A stretch of DNA of 64,000 nucleotides from Telmatactis stephensoni (Eukaryota; Cnidaria; Anthozoa; Actiniaria; Isophelliidae). Made by a program: the position numbers and the translations under genes. Where the stretch lies: NCBI GenBank assembly GCA_029948255.1, contig JALIZF010001470.1, positions 62,001-126,000 of the forward strand, given 5' to 3'. The notes under the pieces were generated by a model. The model worked only from the letters and a program-made list of their open reading frames with translations, searched no databases and was not told the DNA's origin. Position 1 is the stretch's first letter; every line of letters begins with the position of its first letter. This document shows positions 12,180 to 26,205 of this stretch, piece by piece.

Positions 12180-12860
12180 ATATATAGAAGATCTTTGCCC
12201 ATCGATAAGATGATTATGCTATACAAGGCGTTTATTCTTCCACACCTAGAATACTGTGGTCCTTTAATGCTAGATTTAGGTAAAGTTCAAAGCGACCGAC
12301 TAGATAACGCTAATTATTACATTCTTAGTTCTGTGTTAGGCTATGGTAAAACTGTTCCATATGAGCAGATATTAAGTACCGTCGAACTATCTAATCTCAA
12401 GAAACGACGTATCTATCAGTCAATGGTATTACTTTATAAGAGTTTATATGGAGATGGTCCTCAGTATATAAAGAATCTTTTTAGCTTTAGAAAAACACAT
12501 TATAATCTCAGGGGAGATGGATATAAGCTAGCTATACCTAGGTTTAACTTATTATGGAAGAAAAAATCATTTAGCTATATGGCTGCTAACGTTTGGAATA
12601 GTCTTCCCAACAAAGTTCATAATGCAGCGAGTCTAACTGAATTCAAAAGCAACCTTAAGAAAGCCATTCTTTAGATTCTTCAGTTCAATTTATTTTCTAT
12701 AACTATTGATAATTTCATACCATTTTTTTCTATATTATGTTTCCAAGTTATAATTAATTTATGTTGTTCACACACGTTCGTATTTTGAACGAGTTTCTAG
12801 CTCCTGGACGATACGTGTTTAAATAAAATAAAAATAAAATAAATAAATAAAAAAAATATA
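12180..12860 (+). mobile_element. 5'-truncated non-LTR retrotransposon (CR1/L2-like RT tail)
   Basis: An open frame at 12195-12674 encodes the C-terminal end of a LINE reverse transcriptase: AFILPHLEYCGPLMLDL, then NLKKRRIYQSMVLLYKSLYG, AANVWNSLPNKVHNAASLTE and FKSNLKKAIL before the stop. The catalytic RT palm motif and the endonuclease are absent, which is the usual outcome of 5' truncation. After a short 3' UTR comes an A-rich tail of AATAAA-type repeats at about 12820-12858. The clade (CR1/L2-like) is inferred from the 3' RT-tail style only. The frame is intact, so the insertion is fairly young. Confidence 0.75.
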
Positions 12861-13150
12861 TATACGACTACACTAAGAATGGCTACAAAGGAGATCGAAT
12901 GTGGACGTAGTCTAAGAGAAAGGAGAACAGCAAATACACTTGTGTTAACAAACATATTTGCAATTCTTTGTGATATGCCCTCATATTTACGTTTTCATGT
13001 TATTCAGACTTTAACCTAATCCTGCCACTTTACTTGATTAAGTACGGCCAAAATCATCGTGAATTTGTTAAACTTCGGGGTTTTTTCAGTTATACGGTTT
13101 CCATATTTTTTTCATTCAGTTCTTTGTCTAAAATTTTGACATTTTGAAAA

Positions 13151-13249
13151 AAGAAGAAGAAGAAGAAGAAGAAGAAGAAGAAGAAGAAGAAGAAGAAGAA
13201 GAAGAAGAAGAAGAAGAAGAAGAAGAAGAAGAAGAAAAAGAAGAAGAAA
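13151..13249. repeat. (GAA)n microsatellite
   Basis: About 28 GAA units with one interruption near the end. It is non-coding here, although it opens a poly-Glu frame. Confidence 0.95.
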
Positions 13250-14107
13250 GGCCGAGAAACAGGTTTAGGCAGTTTCTATGCAGATTTCATAAAATGACGT
13301 CAACAGGAATGCAAATATTTCTATTTTATGACCTTAAGAACTTAGTACAACAGCACTTAAGTCCAACGCAGTGTAGTCACAGACAAGAGACATTAATACT
13401 AGATTAAAACCAAACAACAATAAACAAACAACAACTGTTTATTCGTACTCTTAATTTTACTTAAATAAATGAAATTAAATAGTAAAAAAATTGCAAGAAT
13501 TGAAAGCACAGCTGCTTAGAAATAGTAGAAAGCTAAATATTTAACATCAATCATGTCAAAACACATCATCAAACTAAATTCTTTCAGAAAATAAAAGAAC
13601 TTAAGACCTCTATATGACAACATTGAATTCTTGTGGCTAGGGACAGGTACTCATAGTTTTGATAATATGGATGTGAGGAGCAGCGGGATCCGATTTTAGT
13701 CTTGCAAAGTCGGTGAAACCAGTTTTGGAGTAAAATGAATGAATTTTTTTCGATGACAAGGAGACAAAGAAGTCTTCAGAATGCTTTTTAGTTCCTACTT
13801 AGGATGTTTTTCTGGGTGAGTTAAGGTTGAATTTTTTTGGGGTATTTCCGGTCTCCGGATTGGGCAACGGCACCGCACATACCCAATCACTTTCTGATCA
13901 AGTGATGTCCCCGGTTCTTAAGTTCCCCGGTACCTTCAAGTTAATCCCGAACTCACGTTATTCCGTAAGCGAGATCTGTCGAACAATCATCTGGGGTATC
14001 CCCGAGGTGAAATCTCTTCCGGTAGTTGTTGAAGGCAGCTTATTATCTTACAGATCTACATGCATCAACAGCACCCAAAACGTTTGCACGAATATACGAA
14101 TTAGTCT
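13250..14107. other. Upstream flank of the VWDE-like gene
   Basis: No supported gene. A moderately long frame before the start codon has no recognisable domain and is probably 5' flank or 5' UTR. No clear TATA box is seen. Confidence 0.4.
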
Positions 14108-17100
14108 ATGTTGAATTCGTGGATGAATATGGCATATGAGAAGAGATGTTGGATTTTGAGCGCTCTTGTACTCGTGTTAATGATTTCTTCAAGTCATTCT
14201 CAATTAGATCCGTGCGAAAACTACAAGTCCATCGATGATCCCTATCGAAGTACGAAATATAAATGGCAACAAGGACATGTATATAAATGCGACAATACGC
14301 TTACTTCGGGCTGGTACAGATTTACTAGCATCGTTGGAGGACAGATGCCAACTACAAAACCCGATCCATACTCCTGTGGAACACAAGCACCAATATGGAT
14401 AAGAGGTACACATCCAACTACAGTGGGCCAAGAGAAGAAAGTTACCGCATGTATGAATAATCGAAACCTCATGCAAGGATGTGTCAGTCCATTCCAAATT
14501 AGCGTTAAAAAGTGCGCTGGTGATTTCTTCGTTTATAAACTCAAACCAACCTATCTATGTCCTACAGCATATTGTGCAGGTAGGTGGAGCAATATTTATC
14601 AATAAACCAGGTAGCGTAGCATTTGTTTCAATACTTTTTGCAACCACACATTTTTATTAACCTCATGACGGTTTTTTTTTTTTAATTTTCAAAAACGTAA
14701 CATTAACTCAGTAACATCTATCTTGAGAGTGAGTTTTCGAAAATGCAACAATGCTGATGTTTGTCTACAACGTGGCCGGTACCGTGGCTAAGATGCAAAA
14801 ACGCGTTGTCAAATGCCTGCATTACGCAGCAGTTATTTCCGGGGAGTCAATGGCAAAATAGGACATACATGAAAAAGTTGATCAAGGTCGAGAAGATGAA
14901 CGCTGATATATTATTTATACACTTCGTGCAAGCAGTGACAGGAATTATAAAATCGGAGTATTTTATTTGTATGCTGATTAGATGCATTTTAACGTTCAAC
15001 TTTGGGATTAAAACCATCGAAGCGATGTTATGTAGCAGTTCCTTCTGGGTCTATCAATTTCGACGCGCACGGGCAACGAAATTAAATACTGTTTTTATAC
15101 ATGTACTGGTTACTTTAATATGTTTTAGAGAACGGAGTACATTCTTCGAATCATTTTCTATTTACTAATGCCACTAGAGCTCTTTAATTTCAGGTTAAAA
15201 TACAGTTATAAGTAGGAATATCGGCTAATGACGCCTCTAGACCTGGCATGCATTTTATTTATTGCCGATAAATGAATCCTGAAGCGATTAACGAATCATC
15301 ACAAAATAAGTAAAGTATCCAACTTTATTTTCGCTACACTTAGCATATTAAGTGGCGCTTATCGATGAGTGAAAAATACTTTATTTCAAGAAAATTTTTC
15401 GAAATTTTCGCCGGCCGACAGATCAACCATCCGATAATGCGATGTGACAGAAAACCGCTTTTCGTTGCTTCTCGTTATTGTCGATTCGACGAAGTTCTTT
15501 GATAGTGTCCTTGAACTATGAAGTTTCGCGGTTTTTCAAACTCCCAAAGAAAAGCTTGCTATCTCAGTGCGACGACTTGTTTATTTTACGTCTATTTGAA
15601 AAACTTCATCTCACCTTCTTAGACAAATTGAAATTGTTCGCAACTTCTCTTTTTTGATTTAGGAGACGGGTAATTTTGTAATTGCTTTTAAAAGCAAAAC
15701 TCGATTTGCGTTCTGACTTGTCCCAAGGAGAATATTCTGGTCGCTGAAATGAAAACAGAGATTAGATGTACAAAGTGATATTTTGATAAAGGGAAAAGGT
15801 TCGTTATAGCACGTTACAGATGGCTTATCGTTAATGCCTTTCTTTATTTCTCTTTTCTTCAGGTGATAAACAGCCATGTCCTAAAGGTCAAAACGGCCTT
15901 GTTCCAAATTGTACAGGTAATTATACATTTGCTTGTGCCCAACCTTCTTGGAGGGAAAAACAAATGTCTAATGTCTTAAGCTTCAGCAGGGATTTCAACA
16001 AGAAGAAATTATTTAAATATCGTTATTGAATAGTGAGGCCCTACTGACACGGTGGAAAATGTACTGCGCATGCGCGCCAATGAAAACATTCGTCAGTGTA
16101 AACGAACAACTTTGCCGGCAAAACTCAAGCGACAGAAGCCAACTTAGTCCCCCAGAAATCACTTTGTGGACATTGTAGTGCTTATTTTGTAGCCTGTCTT
16201 TTTCACCTCGTACTTTCCTGTTTTCGCCCTGCTTAAAAGTATTGAGGTTCCAAGACGTGATATAGAGAAATCTATTGATAAAAATTCCAAATCTATTGCT
16301 TGGGACTCCTGTGTTGAAGACACAGACACGCGTAAGTCGAAGAAATCTTGCACATGCGTAGTCGTTTTCCCACGTCTTTTAATAACCGCTTTTGTGCTTC
16401 CAAATTCGGCTCAGTGCCAATTTATTCTATATTTAAACAGGAAATCCTCGTCATTTGAAATGATTTATTAAGCCAACACAAACTGTGGAATAGTGTGTTA
16501 CACTATTCTAAAGTCGGTGTAATCAGTGTACTTTATTTTTGCAGCGTCTATAATCGTTGATTTTCCCGATGGTCTCGTCCCAACCCCAACAGTCTCGTAC
16601 CATGAGAACTCTGTCATGGTAACTATGGTCTGCAAGTTCCAGTTTCCATTGTGGAAAAACGTGTCGTTTGGTATCGAATGGTTTACTGATGGACACTCGA
16701 TCAAAAACGATACAATTTGTGGAACCAACGACGATAATAAATGCAATCAAAGATACATTACTTTGCCGTTCAAAACGGATGACTTTCGTTTTCACTTCAT
16801 GCCAGGACACAGAGTAAGATAGAAGATAGAACAATAAATGTATACCGTGTCTCAGGTTTTGATGATGTTGATGTCCAATCAAAACACTTAGATTTCACGA
16901 TGTAGCACAACACGACATAGCACAACACAGCTGGCATATCTTGTACTCTACATCACTCATCGTGTTTATATCACAGTACAGAGATGCGTACGCATCATAT
17001 TCCAAAAAGGAGACGTGTGCATGTGTTATATGGCTTAAGTCATACTCATCAGAAGCTCAGATGTGCATACAACCTTTCTTTCTCACAGGTTCGATGCAGA

Positions 17101-20100
17101 CTTCGTATGAAATACAACACTGATAGAAACAATAAGTGGAACAAACTGGGAAGAGACAGCAACGAATTCTTTGTAGGCATTAGGGTAAATAAAGAGGAAT
17201 GCACAATTATTTTATAGAAAAAAAACTTACCAAGTGCTTGATCGACGTCATGACTGAGATAAAGTTTTGTTAGCTCATGTTTATATAGCTGAGGTGTTCG
17301 AAAAATATAATAATCTTTTGTGAAATTATTCAGTTAGCTTTTCTCTATCCTCATATCCCTCCATCCATCCATCCATCCATCCATCCTTCCTTCCTTCCTT
17401 CCTTCCTTCCTTCCTTCCTTCCTTCCTTCCTTCCTTCCTTTCATGTACCCTTCTCTTCTCCCTGACCTCCTCCCTAACTTACTGCTCATACCAATATAAG
17501 ATATTTCTTTTTACTATCAGGTCGCCACTCCCCAACACGGTCGTCTAAAAGAATGCAAAAGGGACACTAACATCACTGTCATGTTCAGGCCTACTTTACC
17601 TATCCTTGGGGAGTCTGTATCCATCAAAGTATTAGTACCAGATTTCCAGGCAGGGGTACAGCAGACCAAAAGTGCATCCAGTACATGTGAAGTCAAGTTA
17701 CCAAAAGGAATGTTTCCTAATCAAACTCGTGAACTCGAGATAGTTGGAGTATGTGATAACGTAAACCAGTGGAAGGACAATGCCATGGAGTACCACTTTG
17801 GCATAACAAGTTTTTCGCACGACTTTTGGAACAACTACAGGTTACCTTCTATAAAGGTAGGTAGCTTTATATAAATATCCGTTAATGAGGTGGGGAGATG
17901 GGGATGTGGGAGTTGTAGTCAGGCATACATGATGATGAGTGGACGGAGGAGAAAATTGGGTAAGCTGAGAAGAGGCTAATGCCGCCATGACTAACCCCAA
18001 GGTTGAGATCCTAACAACTCTAATGATGTCGCGGTGAAACAGATGCTTTACAAACTTTCCTTACTGCTTTAGGTAAAAGTTGAGAACTCAAAACAGAAAG
18101 AATGTTCGTCAGTAACTGATCCACACTACACGACATTTGACGGAAGGTAAGTTCATGGCAATTCAGAAAACCTTTCCAAGAGTTTTTTGTGTCTCCCTAC
18201 CTACTTCAGTTTATGTCTTCCATTTTAGGTATTACGACTTCTTCCCGATTGGCGATTACATTCTTTACAAGAATACCATTACCAAAACAGAGGTTAGTAA
18301 TGATATCATGGTCATATCATTGGCGATTACATTCTTTACATTGAGAGAGCCTTCATTGTCGCTGTCGTCATCCTTTTTTGCTGAGCCTTCATTGTCCTTG
18401 TCCCAAGTTTCTATATAGTTTGGCAGGCGTTTTCTATTAGGATCTATCCACACTAGCGTTTTTGATTGAAAACGAATGCTTTGCGATGTGTTTTTTTTTT
18501 GGTCTTCCGGTCACACTAAAACTGCGTCTCAAAAAACACGTTTTTAATTTTGTGTGAATTTGCGTTGGTGTAGCCTAATATGTGTTTTGATTTAACCGAT
18601 GAACATGCGTATAGGATCGTTTTAGTGTGGACGGCCAAAACACATGGAAATGTACGTTCAAACAAAAACACCTTTGTGTGAACGCGCTATAACTATTTGA
18701 TCAGGCACAAGAATCTCCCTCGCAGCCCTGTTTGGTCTTGTCACGCAACGTAGCGTTGTGTGACCAGACAGCGTTACCTGCGAGACTAAACAGAATTCAA
18801 TCAAGGTACTTTTGCTTCCAGATTCAAACCAGAGGATGGATGTGTTCTGCACATGCTAATGGGCCAACCTGTAACTGTGCTGTAGCAATCCAAGAAGGAG
18901 GTGCTATCATCATATTTACAGTGTGCAATCAGCAACTTGTTCGCACGACATTAACACGTTTAAGAATGCAAGTACGTACTGCAAGAGGACTGCTGCCACC
19001 AGGCACGCACATCATTAGGAAAGTTGATGGCAGTACAGTAACATATAATGTAAGTTGTCTACAATGCCAGAAATGTTGCAGACTTGCCTTCTCTTCTGTA
19101 CTCTACTCTACTCTGTTCTGCTCTGCTCTGCTCTGCTCTGCTCTACTATTGTCTTCTCTTCTCTGCTCTTCCCTTTTTTCTCTTCTCTTCTCTCCTATTT
19201 TATTTTTCTCTTCACTTTTCTCTTCATTTCTCTAATCTCATCTTCTCTTCTCGTATTCTTTTGCTTTTTATTTTATTTCACTAACTTATATCCTTGTTGC
19301 ACTACAGGTCGTTTTACCATCTGGTACTCGTCTAAAAATTCAACGTGACTACTGGGGTCTTAGTCTCTATCTTAAAGCATTTCAACTAGATCCTACTAAC
19401 ACTGGAATCACTGGATTATGTGGCAATTGCAATGATAGACAAGATGATGAATTTCATCATGGAGGCGATGGACAGAACTATGGGAACGACATCAAATCCT
19501 TTGGGCATAGTTGGAGGTAAAGCGTAGTTTAGGAGACCGCGCGTTAAGTTAAGCACATGTATGCGTGAAAAGAAATAAATCGGTTCGTTTCCGTCGGAAA
19601 AATATGTTACACTCCAGTACATTTTTCGTGTCGAGCCGAGTTTTTGAAAAGAAAATCAAATGAATTAGCAGTGTTAAAAACAGTAGAATTCAATTTTGAC
19701 GACATTCGTAAAGTGTAACTCGGCCTTAACTTACATGCCAAATGTAACATTTTCTTATTTACAGAGAATTTATACAACTAAAATCTATTTCCTTTTACTT
19801 CGAGTTTCTGCTAAATTAGAGCATTAAATTAAACGACTGATTATTGGGTGCTTATAGACTACTTTATGATTTCTGACAGAGTAAAAGGTACAAGTTTGTT
19901 CAACATTTTCCCGACACAAACACCTGGCCATGATGAAAATGCTCAACACAAGTGGTGTGAATGTCCAACGAAGGATGCCGGGTTTACCCTTTGTAGATGG
20001 GATGCAAATTCTTTTCAAGAGTTTGGTCAAATGGGTGGAGTTGATATTGCCAGGCAATTTCAAAACAATAATAGGAGAAGACGATCCCTTGACGAAACAA

Positions 20101-23100
20101 TTTATGATGATGATGATGTTATGGACAATGATGACAATCCACATTTCTTTGTTGATGACGATGATGAGAAATTTGCTTCGCAACGTATTCGTGCTCGAAG
20201 AGCAGCAATGCAGGAATTCATGTCAAGAGAAAACGCTACTCAATATTGTAAAAGTTTGATAGAAGACACGACAGCAGGCAAGAAGTGTGGGAAAGTACCT
20301 GGTTTTAACTTGACAATAGCAATGTTGCAATGTACTACTGATTTGCAGGTAAATAACAGTTCTGAGTTGAGTTTATTTGAGTTAAGCTTAAATATTAGCT
20401 TCTCCTTCCTATATATAGACATGAAGGTTTAACCATTTGTAGTTGTAATGACAAAGGCAGCATCTCCTCAATTATGATTTTGATTCGACCCTGACCTCCT
20501 GCACGAAAGTCCGACACTCACCGACAGCGGTTATAGATCTTCACAACAAAAAAAAACTAGCCTCATTCGTATGACTGATACCTTTGTGTTTTTCAGCTCA
20601 CCGGTGATTTAAGGTTTGCTAGCGCGGCCTTCGATTCCATGAAAGAAACTTGTGAAGAAGCTGCCTTAAAGAATGTTTCCCTTTATAAGAAAGATGCCAG
20701 TGGTGAACTTAAGCCTCCAGAAGATATTGGAGAGAACCTGTGTCCAAGCGATTGCAGTAACCATGGCAACTGCACAAACAGGACATGTATATGTGACGAA
20801 GGTTATACGTCAAATGATTGTTCCATGAACGTCAACGCAGTTCCTGAGCTGTATGGGTAAGTTGATCTAAAAGCTTATTTCATATAACTACGCGCGCTCT
20901 GATCGAGAACCGTGTGAAATTACAGAACACACGCATAGATGACGTCATAGAATCTTACGCGTGCTCTGATTGGTTGAAATGCTTTCATGAATATTACATA
21001 ATTGAAACAAATAGATTTTATTTTCCCGTGGGTCTGTACCCTAATAGATGTACAGAAGACGTCAAAAGGTCAACAACAACATCAAGCCACTCGACTTTGT
21101 CTCATGGGGTACTTTTATATTCTCACCACATCACACACATGACGTCATCTGTGCATTTATTAGAGTATAGCAGCACCTATTTGTTAATTAACACATTTTT
21201 CCTTGTAACTAATTTTAGTAAGAATGCGGTTAAAAAGCTTTGTCACAACAAGATTTTACATTATCAAGGACTTAGACCCTGTACTTTCAGAAATGCTCCA
21301 GCGCCCCTTGACACAAGAGGAGTTGTCCCTGCTGCAAAGCTCCTCTTCATGTCCCTGTAACATGTATGTCCCTTAATGTACTGTAAGACTTAAGAGCTTG
21401 GAAAAGACAGCTAGGCACTACAAATGAACAGCATACTACTTAGTATGTGTATATGTTGTCTTTTTTGTCCATATGTCGCTATGGTCTCGGAGGACACGAT
21501 TAACTGACCTCTACTCTCTTTTGCGATTCAGAATTTACGATGGAGGATTATGCGACCTTCAAAAACGGCCCTGTAAAAAGACCGATATTTTTGGACAATA
21601 TTTCATCGACTCAGAAAACCTGACTTGCCACGCACGAGAATTTAAGGTCAGAGTTTGTTTCTTTGTTTGCTCTGTATTTTTCTTTTTCAGAACTCGTTCC
21701 GCTCCTCCAAATGGACAATGCTACAACGTGGTCCAACTCAACGGCATTGAACTGAAAGTAATAGAAGGCACCAATGGCTGCCCCCTATACATTCCATTTG
21801 ACCCTGGAGCAGAGCTCTAACCAGTTGACTCCCCCTATAACAGTGCAAAGTTCTTAGTCCTCTTTGTCACTGTTTAGTTTTACTTCGCACCAATTTAAAT
21901 ATAAAGCTAATCATGTCCATCAAATCGGCAGGTATTTCCAAGCAACTGGGTGGTCAACTCGTCTGCCATCAAATTACCTGGGACAATGATTGATATTTAT
22001 GGTGTACGATGTGAACTTCCTGATCCTCCCACGAAATTGAATGACTACGACTCCCAGGGTACCCCTGCAGGGGGACTTTGGATATCGATTTCAAACGACG
22101 GCAAACACAAGAGTCAGCGGCAAATGCGATTTGTGTCGTACGACTCTGTTTGTATGGCATGTAATAAGACGGGCAATTGTTCTCTGAAGGTAAGCTGAAT
22201 GTCTACATTTAATTGCTTTTGTAAATGCATGACTTTCTCTTTGATTCCATACTTACGAAGGAGACTTTTCGATCTTATGAATGGAGGGGGAGGGGGAGGG
22301 GAGTAATCATTGCGTGCACTTTCAAAAATGTTGTGGGGTTCCTGTGTCCCAAATGAATATAACTATAATTTTAATTGATAATATATCTTTAACTTTTGTA
22401 CAGGACAACTCTTGTCTGATACGCGGACATTGTTTTAAAGCCAATCAATCGAACCCACATGACTGGTGCCAGCAATGCATGCCGGGAAATACCCAACATT
22501 CCTGGACACGAAGAAAAGGTTAATAGATAATTTAAACGATAGGATGGATACTCATTAAAAATTCGCTTCCCTTTCTATTCCTTTGGCTCATTTTTTTCTT
22601 GGGACGGATGCAACTACACCCTCTTTAAACACTCCCTGCGCATTTCCCATAAATATTGTTGGGTTGCATGTGACGTCACGACAGCCATCTTGGATGAACT
22701 TCAACAAAAGACTTCTCATTACTATAAATTGTTTGTTCATCCAACATGGCTACCGCTTCTTTGTCTTTTGATTCCTGAAGGAATGGATGAAACCCGGCTG
22801 TACCGTACTTTAGAAAGTTATGCACCATCGAATCAAGTGCGCCGATAACCTTTGTAAAATCTTGATTGACAAAATTTACACATTCAATTTGTTACACATT
22901 TCAGACAACCAGCCACCGTATTTTGATAAGAATCAAACGACAACTTTCTTTGCAATTGTCGGAGAACGTCTACCGTTACAGCTTAAGGCATCTGATCCCG
23001 ATAATCGTCCTATCAAGTACTCTCTGATGAGTTCTACAGCTGATAGTGGCTACACCTTCACTTCTACTGGTTTACTAAAATGGGACGTCACGTCACGTGA

Positions 23101-26100
23101 CAGCAAGGAATTTACTTTTAAAGTCACGGATGAATGTAACGCTACTGACGTCATGACTATAACAATACGCATTGTGGTGTGTCCGTGTAAAAACGGTGGC
23201 AAATGTCTACCCCACCCCTACTACCCACGGGGGTCTGGAGTGTACACTTGTCAGTGTCGTGTGGGATTCACTGGTGATAAATGTGAAACCAACATCAATG
23301 ACTGCGTTTCGGTCAACTGTGGAAATGGTAAGTTTTAACATCTTGTATATTCCTTCTTGTACTTGAACGTAAGTTGTAAAACTTGAGTATTCCCTTTGGG
23401 AGCTCTTTGCTGAGATATTAGACTTTCTTGGATTGAATTAATAAACAATGTGACCAACTTCTCCTCTATTCTCAACTTTCCCATATCCACAATGCCTTGC
23501 GCCTTGGGTGTTAGCTAGCATTTAGTTAGTCAAAATTTGGTCTGAAGGCGGTTTCTAGACATCTTCTGGTTTTGTCAGTTTGTAGACATCGTCCTAAAAT
23601 TTGTAAATGGCTGAGAGTTTTTGCCTTCGAACGCGACGCGCATTGCAAGCCGATCGATCGAAATATACAATCCATCTATAGTTACATTCGCTATATATAC
23701 TGTTATTAATGACCATGTCGTTCTTGACAGGAACATGTATCGATGGGATCAACAACTACACGTGTCGATGTGATGTTAGCTTCAAAGGTTCTCACTGTAA
23801 CCAAAAGATCTATCGCTGTTCAAATGACTCGTGTTTTGCTGGCGTTAACTGCACAGAAATTCCAAATGGAATTTCGTGTGGACCTTGTCCTGTGGGATTC
23901 TCTGGTGATGGTAAAACTTGTCAAGGTACAAGGATGCTGAAGTGTGTTTTCTTGAGAGGATTTTCTTATTTGGCATCATCATCATACTATCATCATCATC
24001 ATCATCATCGTCGCCATCAAAATGTTTGACTAATAGAGGATCCTAATGTTCGAGACATCGATTACAGAATTTAGTAGATTCATCCATGGTCGCCATTACG
24101 TCTATTGCAAACTAACAATTCAGTGGAATAACCGGTTAATCCTTGGTTTTCTTAAGACTTTACACTTGGTTATCGCATTTACAAAACATTGTTAAGAGAG
24201 CTAATGAGAAAGAGGGAGGTCCCCAGGGGCTGTAAAATAGGGGGAGGGGGTGTTTGAAAGAGAAGATTAAGCTAAGTGGCATCTGATATTCAAGGGGTCA
24301 ACAAAAGGGGGTTGTTGAAAAGTTTAGTAGGCCCTTCAAATTTCTTTGATGAAGAGTAAATTTTTCAGTTCTCTCCCCTCCCCTCCCCCCCCAACATTTT
24401 TTTGTGAATATGCTTCCTAATTAATCACCTTGCGAACAACTAAAATAAATAAATGGAAAAATTAAGATTACATTTCTGATGATTTTTAGCTCCAACTACA
24501 ACAAGAATTCCAACTACAACAGTAGCAACTAAAGGTTAGTTGAATGTATGAAAGACTTGTTTCATCTTTCTAGATAAGTAATGTGCAGTACATCGGTGAT
24601 ATCTATTGACTACAAGAACGAAAATCTTGGAAACCAAATAACTATGACTTAACTAAAGATTTCCAATGCCACTAATTATGTTCGTTCGAACATCACTTTA
24701 AAAAATGATGATGTTGAAACAACTTAAGACCTTTTTTTGACGAGGTTAACACCATGGTCTTTCAGGGAGTGAACGATGTGCACTCTCTCTCCACTCACCA
24801 CTTAATCAGTAGTGCAGATTTCGTATGAGTGTGAAAAACTACGACACGGTTACGGCGCGGCACGGACACGCCACGGAACTTTGCCTGCTGATTTCTTTAC
24901 AAATTTACAAAGACATCAGCAGGCGAGGTTCCGTACCGTGTTCGTGTCGCACCGTAACCGTGCCGTAGTTTTTCACACTCATGCGAAATCTGCACTACTA
25001 CGTCGTATGTTAAGGCACGATGTAAGCAGCAACCTTGCTACTGACTGCACACTGTGTAATGCATGCATTTTCTTACAGAAGTTCCAAAAAGTGATAGTTA
25101 TAGTGATATTCGACTTTTGTAGTGACAATTTTGATACATAACTAAGAACTAGCATCTGTTATTATTCATCGATCCAAAGGCGTTCAGTGTACTGGTTTCA
25201 ATATTTATGCACATTTTTTACAATGTCTTAGTGACAACAATAAAAAGCGAAGAGTCAACACGAAGTCAAACTACTACAGATGAAGAGACACAGTCTACTA
25301 CTCCTGAACTTGAATACACAACAACCCAAACTCCAGAGGAATTCAGTATGTATGGGAACTACTAACAAGGATACCCTTGAGAACAGCACTTAGTTGACCA
25401 TTAGGGAGTGTTAAGCTGGGAAAACGTTTTAATCGAAGAAACGATTATTTCATTCACGTAGAAACTATACTTGAATTTCAAGTATTAGGGTTTAGGGACA
25501 CTTTAAAGAGTTTTGTAATTTTATATACAAAAATGCCACACACACAAAACGTAAGTTGAACGAGTCCGCAGTGAGAGAGTTCGATATTTGAGGCATTTTT
25601 TTATTTGAAAAGAGTAAAAATTCGTTCTGATTTTACAGAGATCAAGGCTGAAATTCGTGTCATTATGACATGGAATAGTGTTTATGAAAACAAGAAGAGC
25701 GACGAGTATAGGTTACTGGTTCAACGTATTGAAAATGAGGTCAGTTGTTAGTTTATAGGTATACTATAACTACTATACTACTCTTTTATGCGCGCGTTTG
25801 AAATAAACACAACATGTTCATTAATGAAAGTTCAAAACAACAACAACGACAACACTATAACAGCATAAAAATAGTTTTCACCTCAATGCAAAGCTCTGTT
25901 GCTGGGTTGCATGTGACGTCACGTCGCGGCAGCCATCTTGGATGGACTTAAACAAAGATTTCTGATTGGCAACAACAACGACAACACTATAACAGCATAG
26001 ATAACAACATTACGACGGGAACACTCGAAATGAGTGATAAGAAAACTTTGTGGATTAAAGTTATAGATTTAGACGAAGTAATATCACTCCTATTGTTACA

Positions 26101-26174
26101 ATCACTATCACAATTGTTACTAAAACCTTCATCATTACCACTTCTACTCATCCCTCCACACCAGCACAACTACT

Positions 26175-26205
<31 letters not shown>

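Noticed and set aside
12195..12674. Host gene call for the 159-codon frame
   Set aside because: The sequence is the C-terminal tail of a LINE reverse transcriptase followed by an A-rich end.
13144..13407. Poly-Glu frame
   Set aside because: Generated by the (GAA)n microsatellite with no flanking coding signal.
13827..14114. 95-codon frame overlapping the VWDE-like start codon
   Set aside because: Begins with TTG, has no domain, and overlaps the signal-peptide ATG in another frame. More likely 5' flank or UTR.
21691..21820. Open frame with [19 protein letters not shown] between VWDE-like exons 12 and 13, preceded by a good acceptor
   Set aside because: Splicing into the 21691 acceptor in the required phase gives a stop. 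Joining 21646 directly to 21932 gives [14 protein letters not shown] in phase and a coherent domain.
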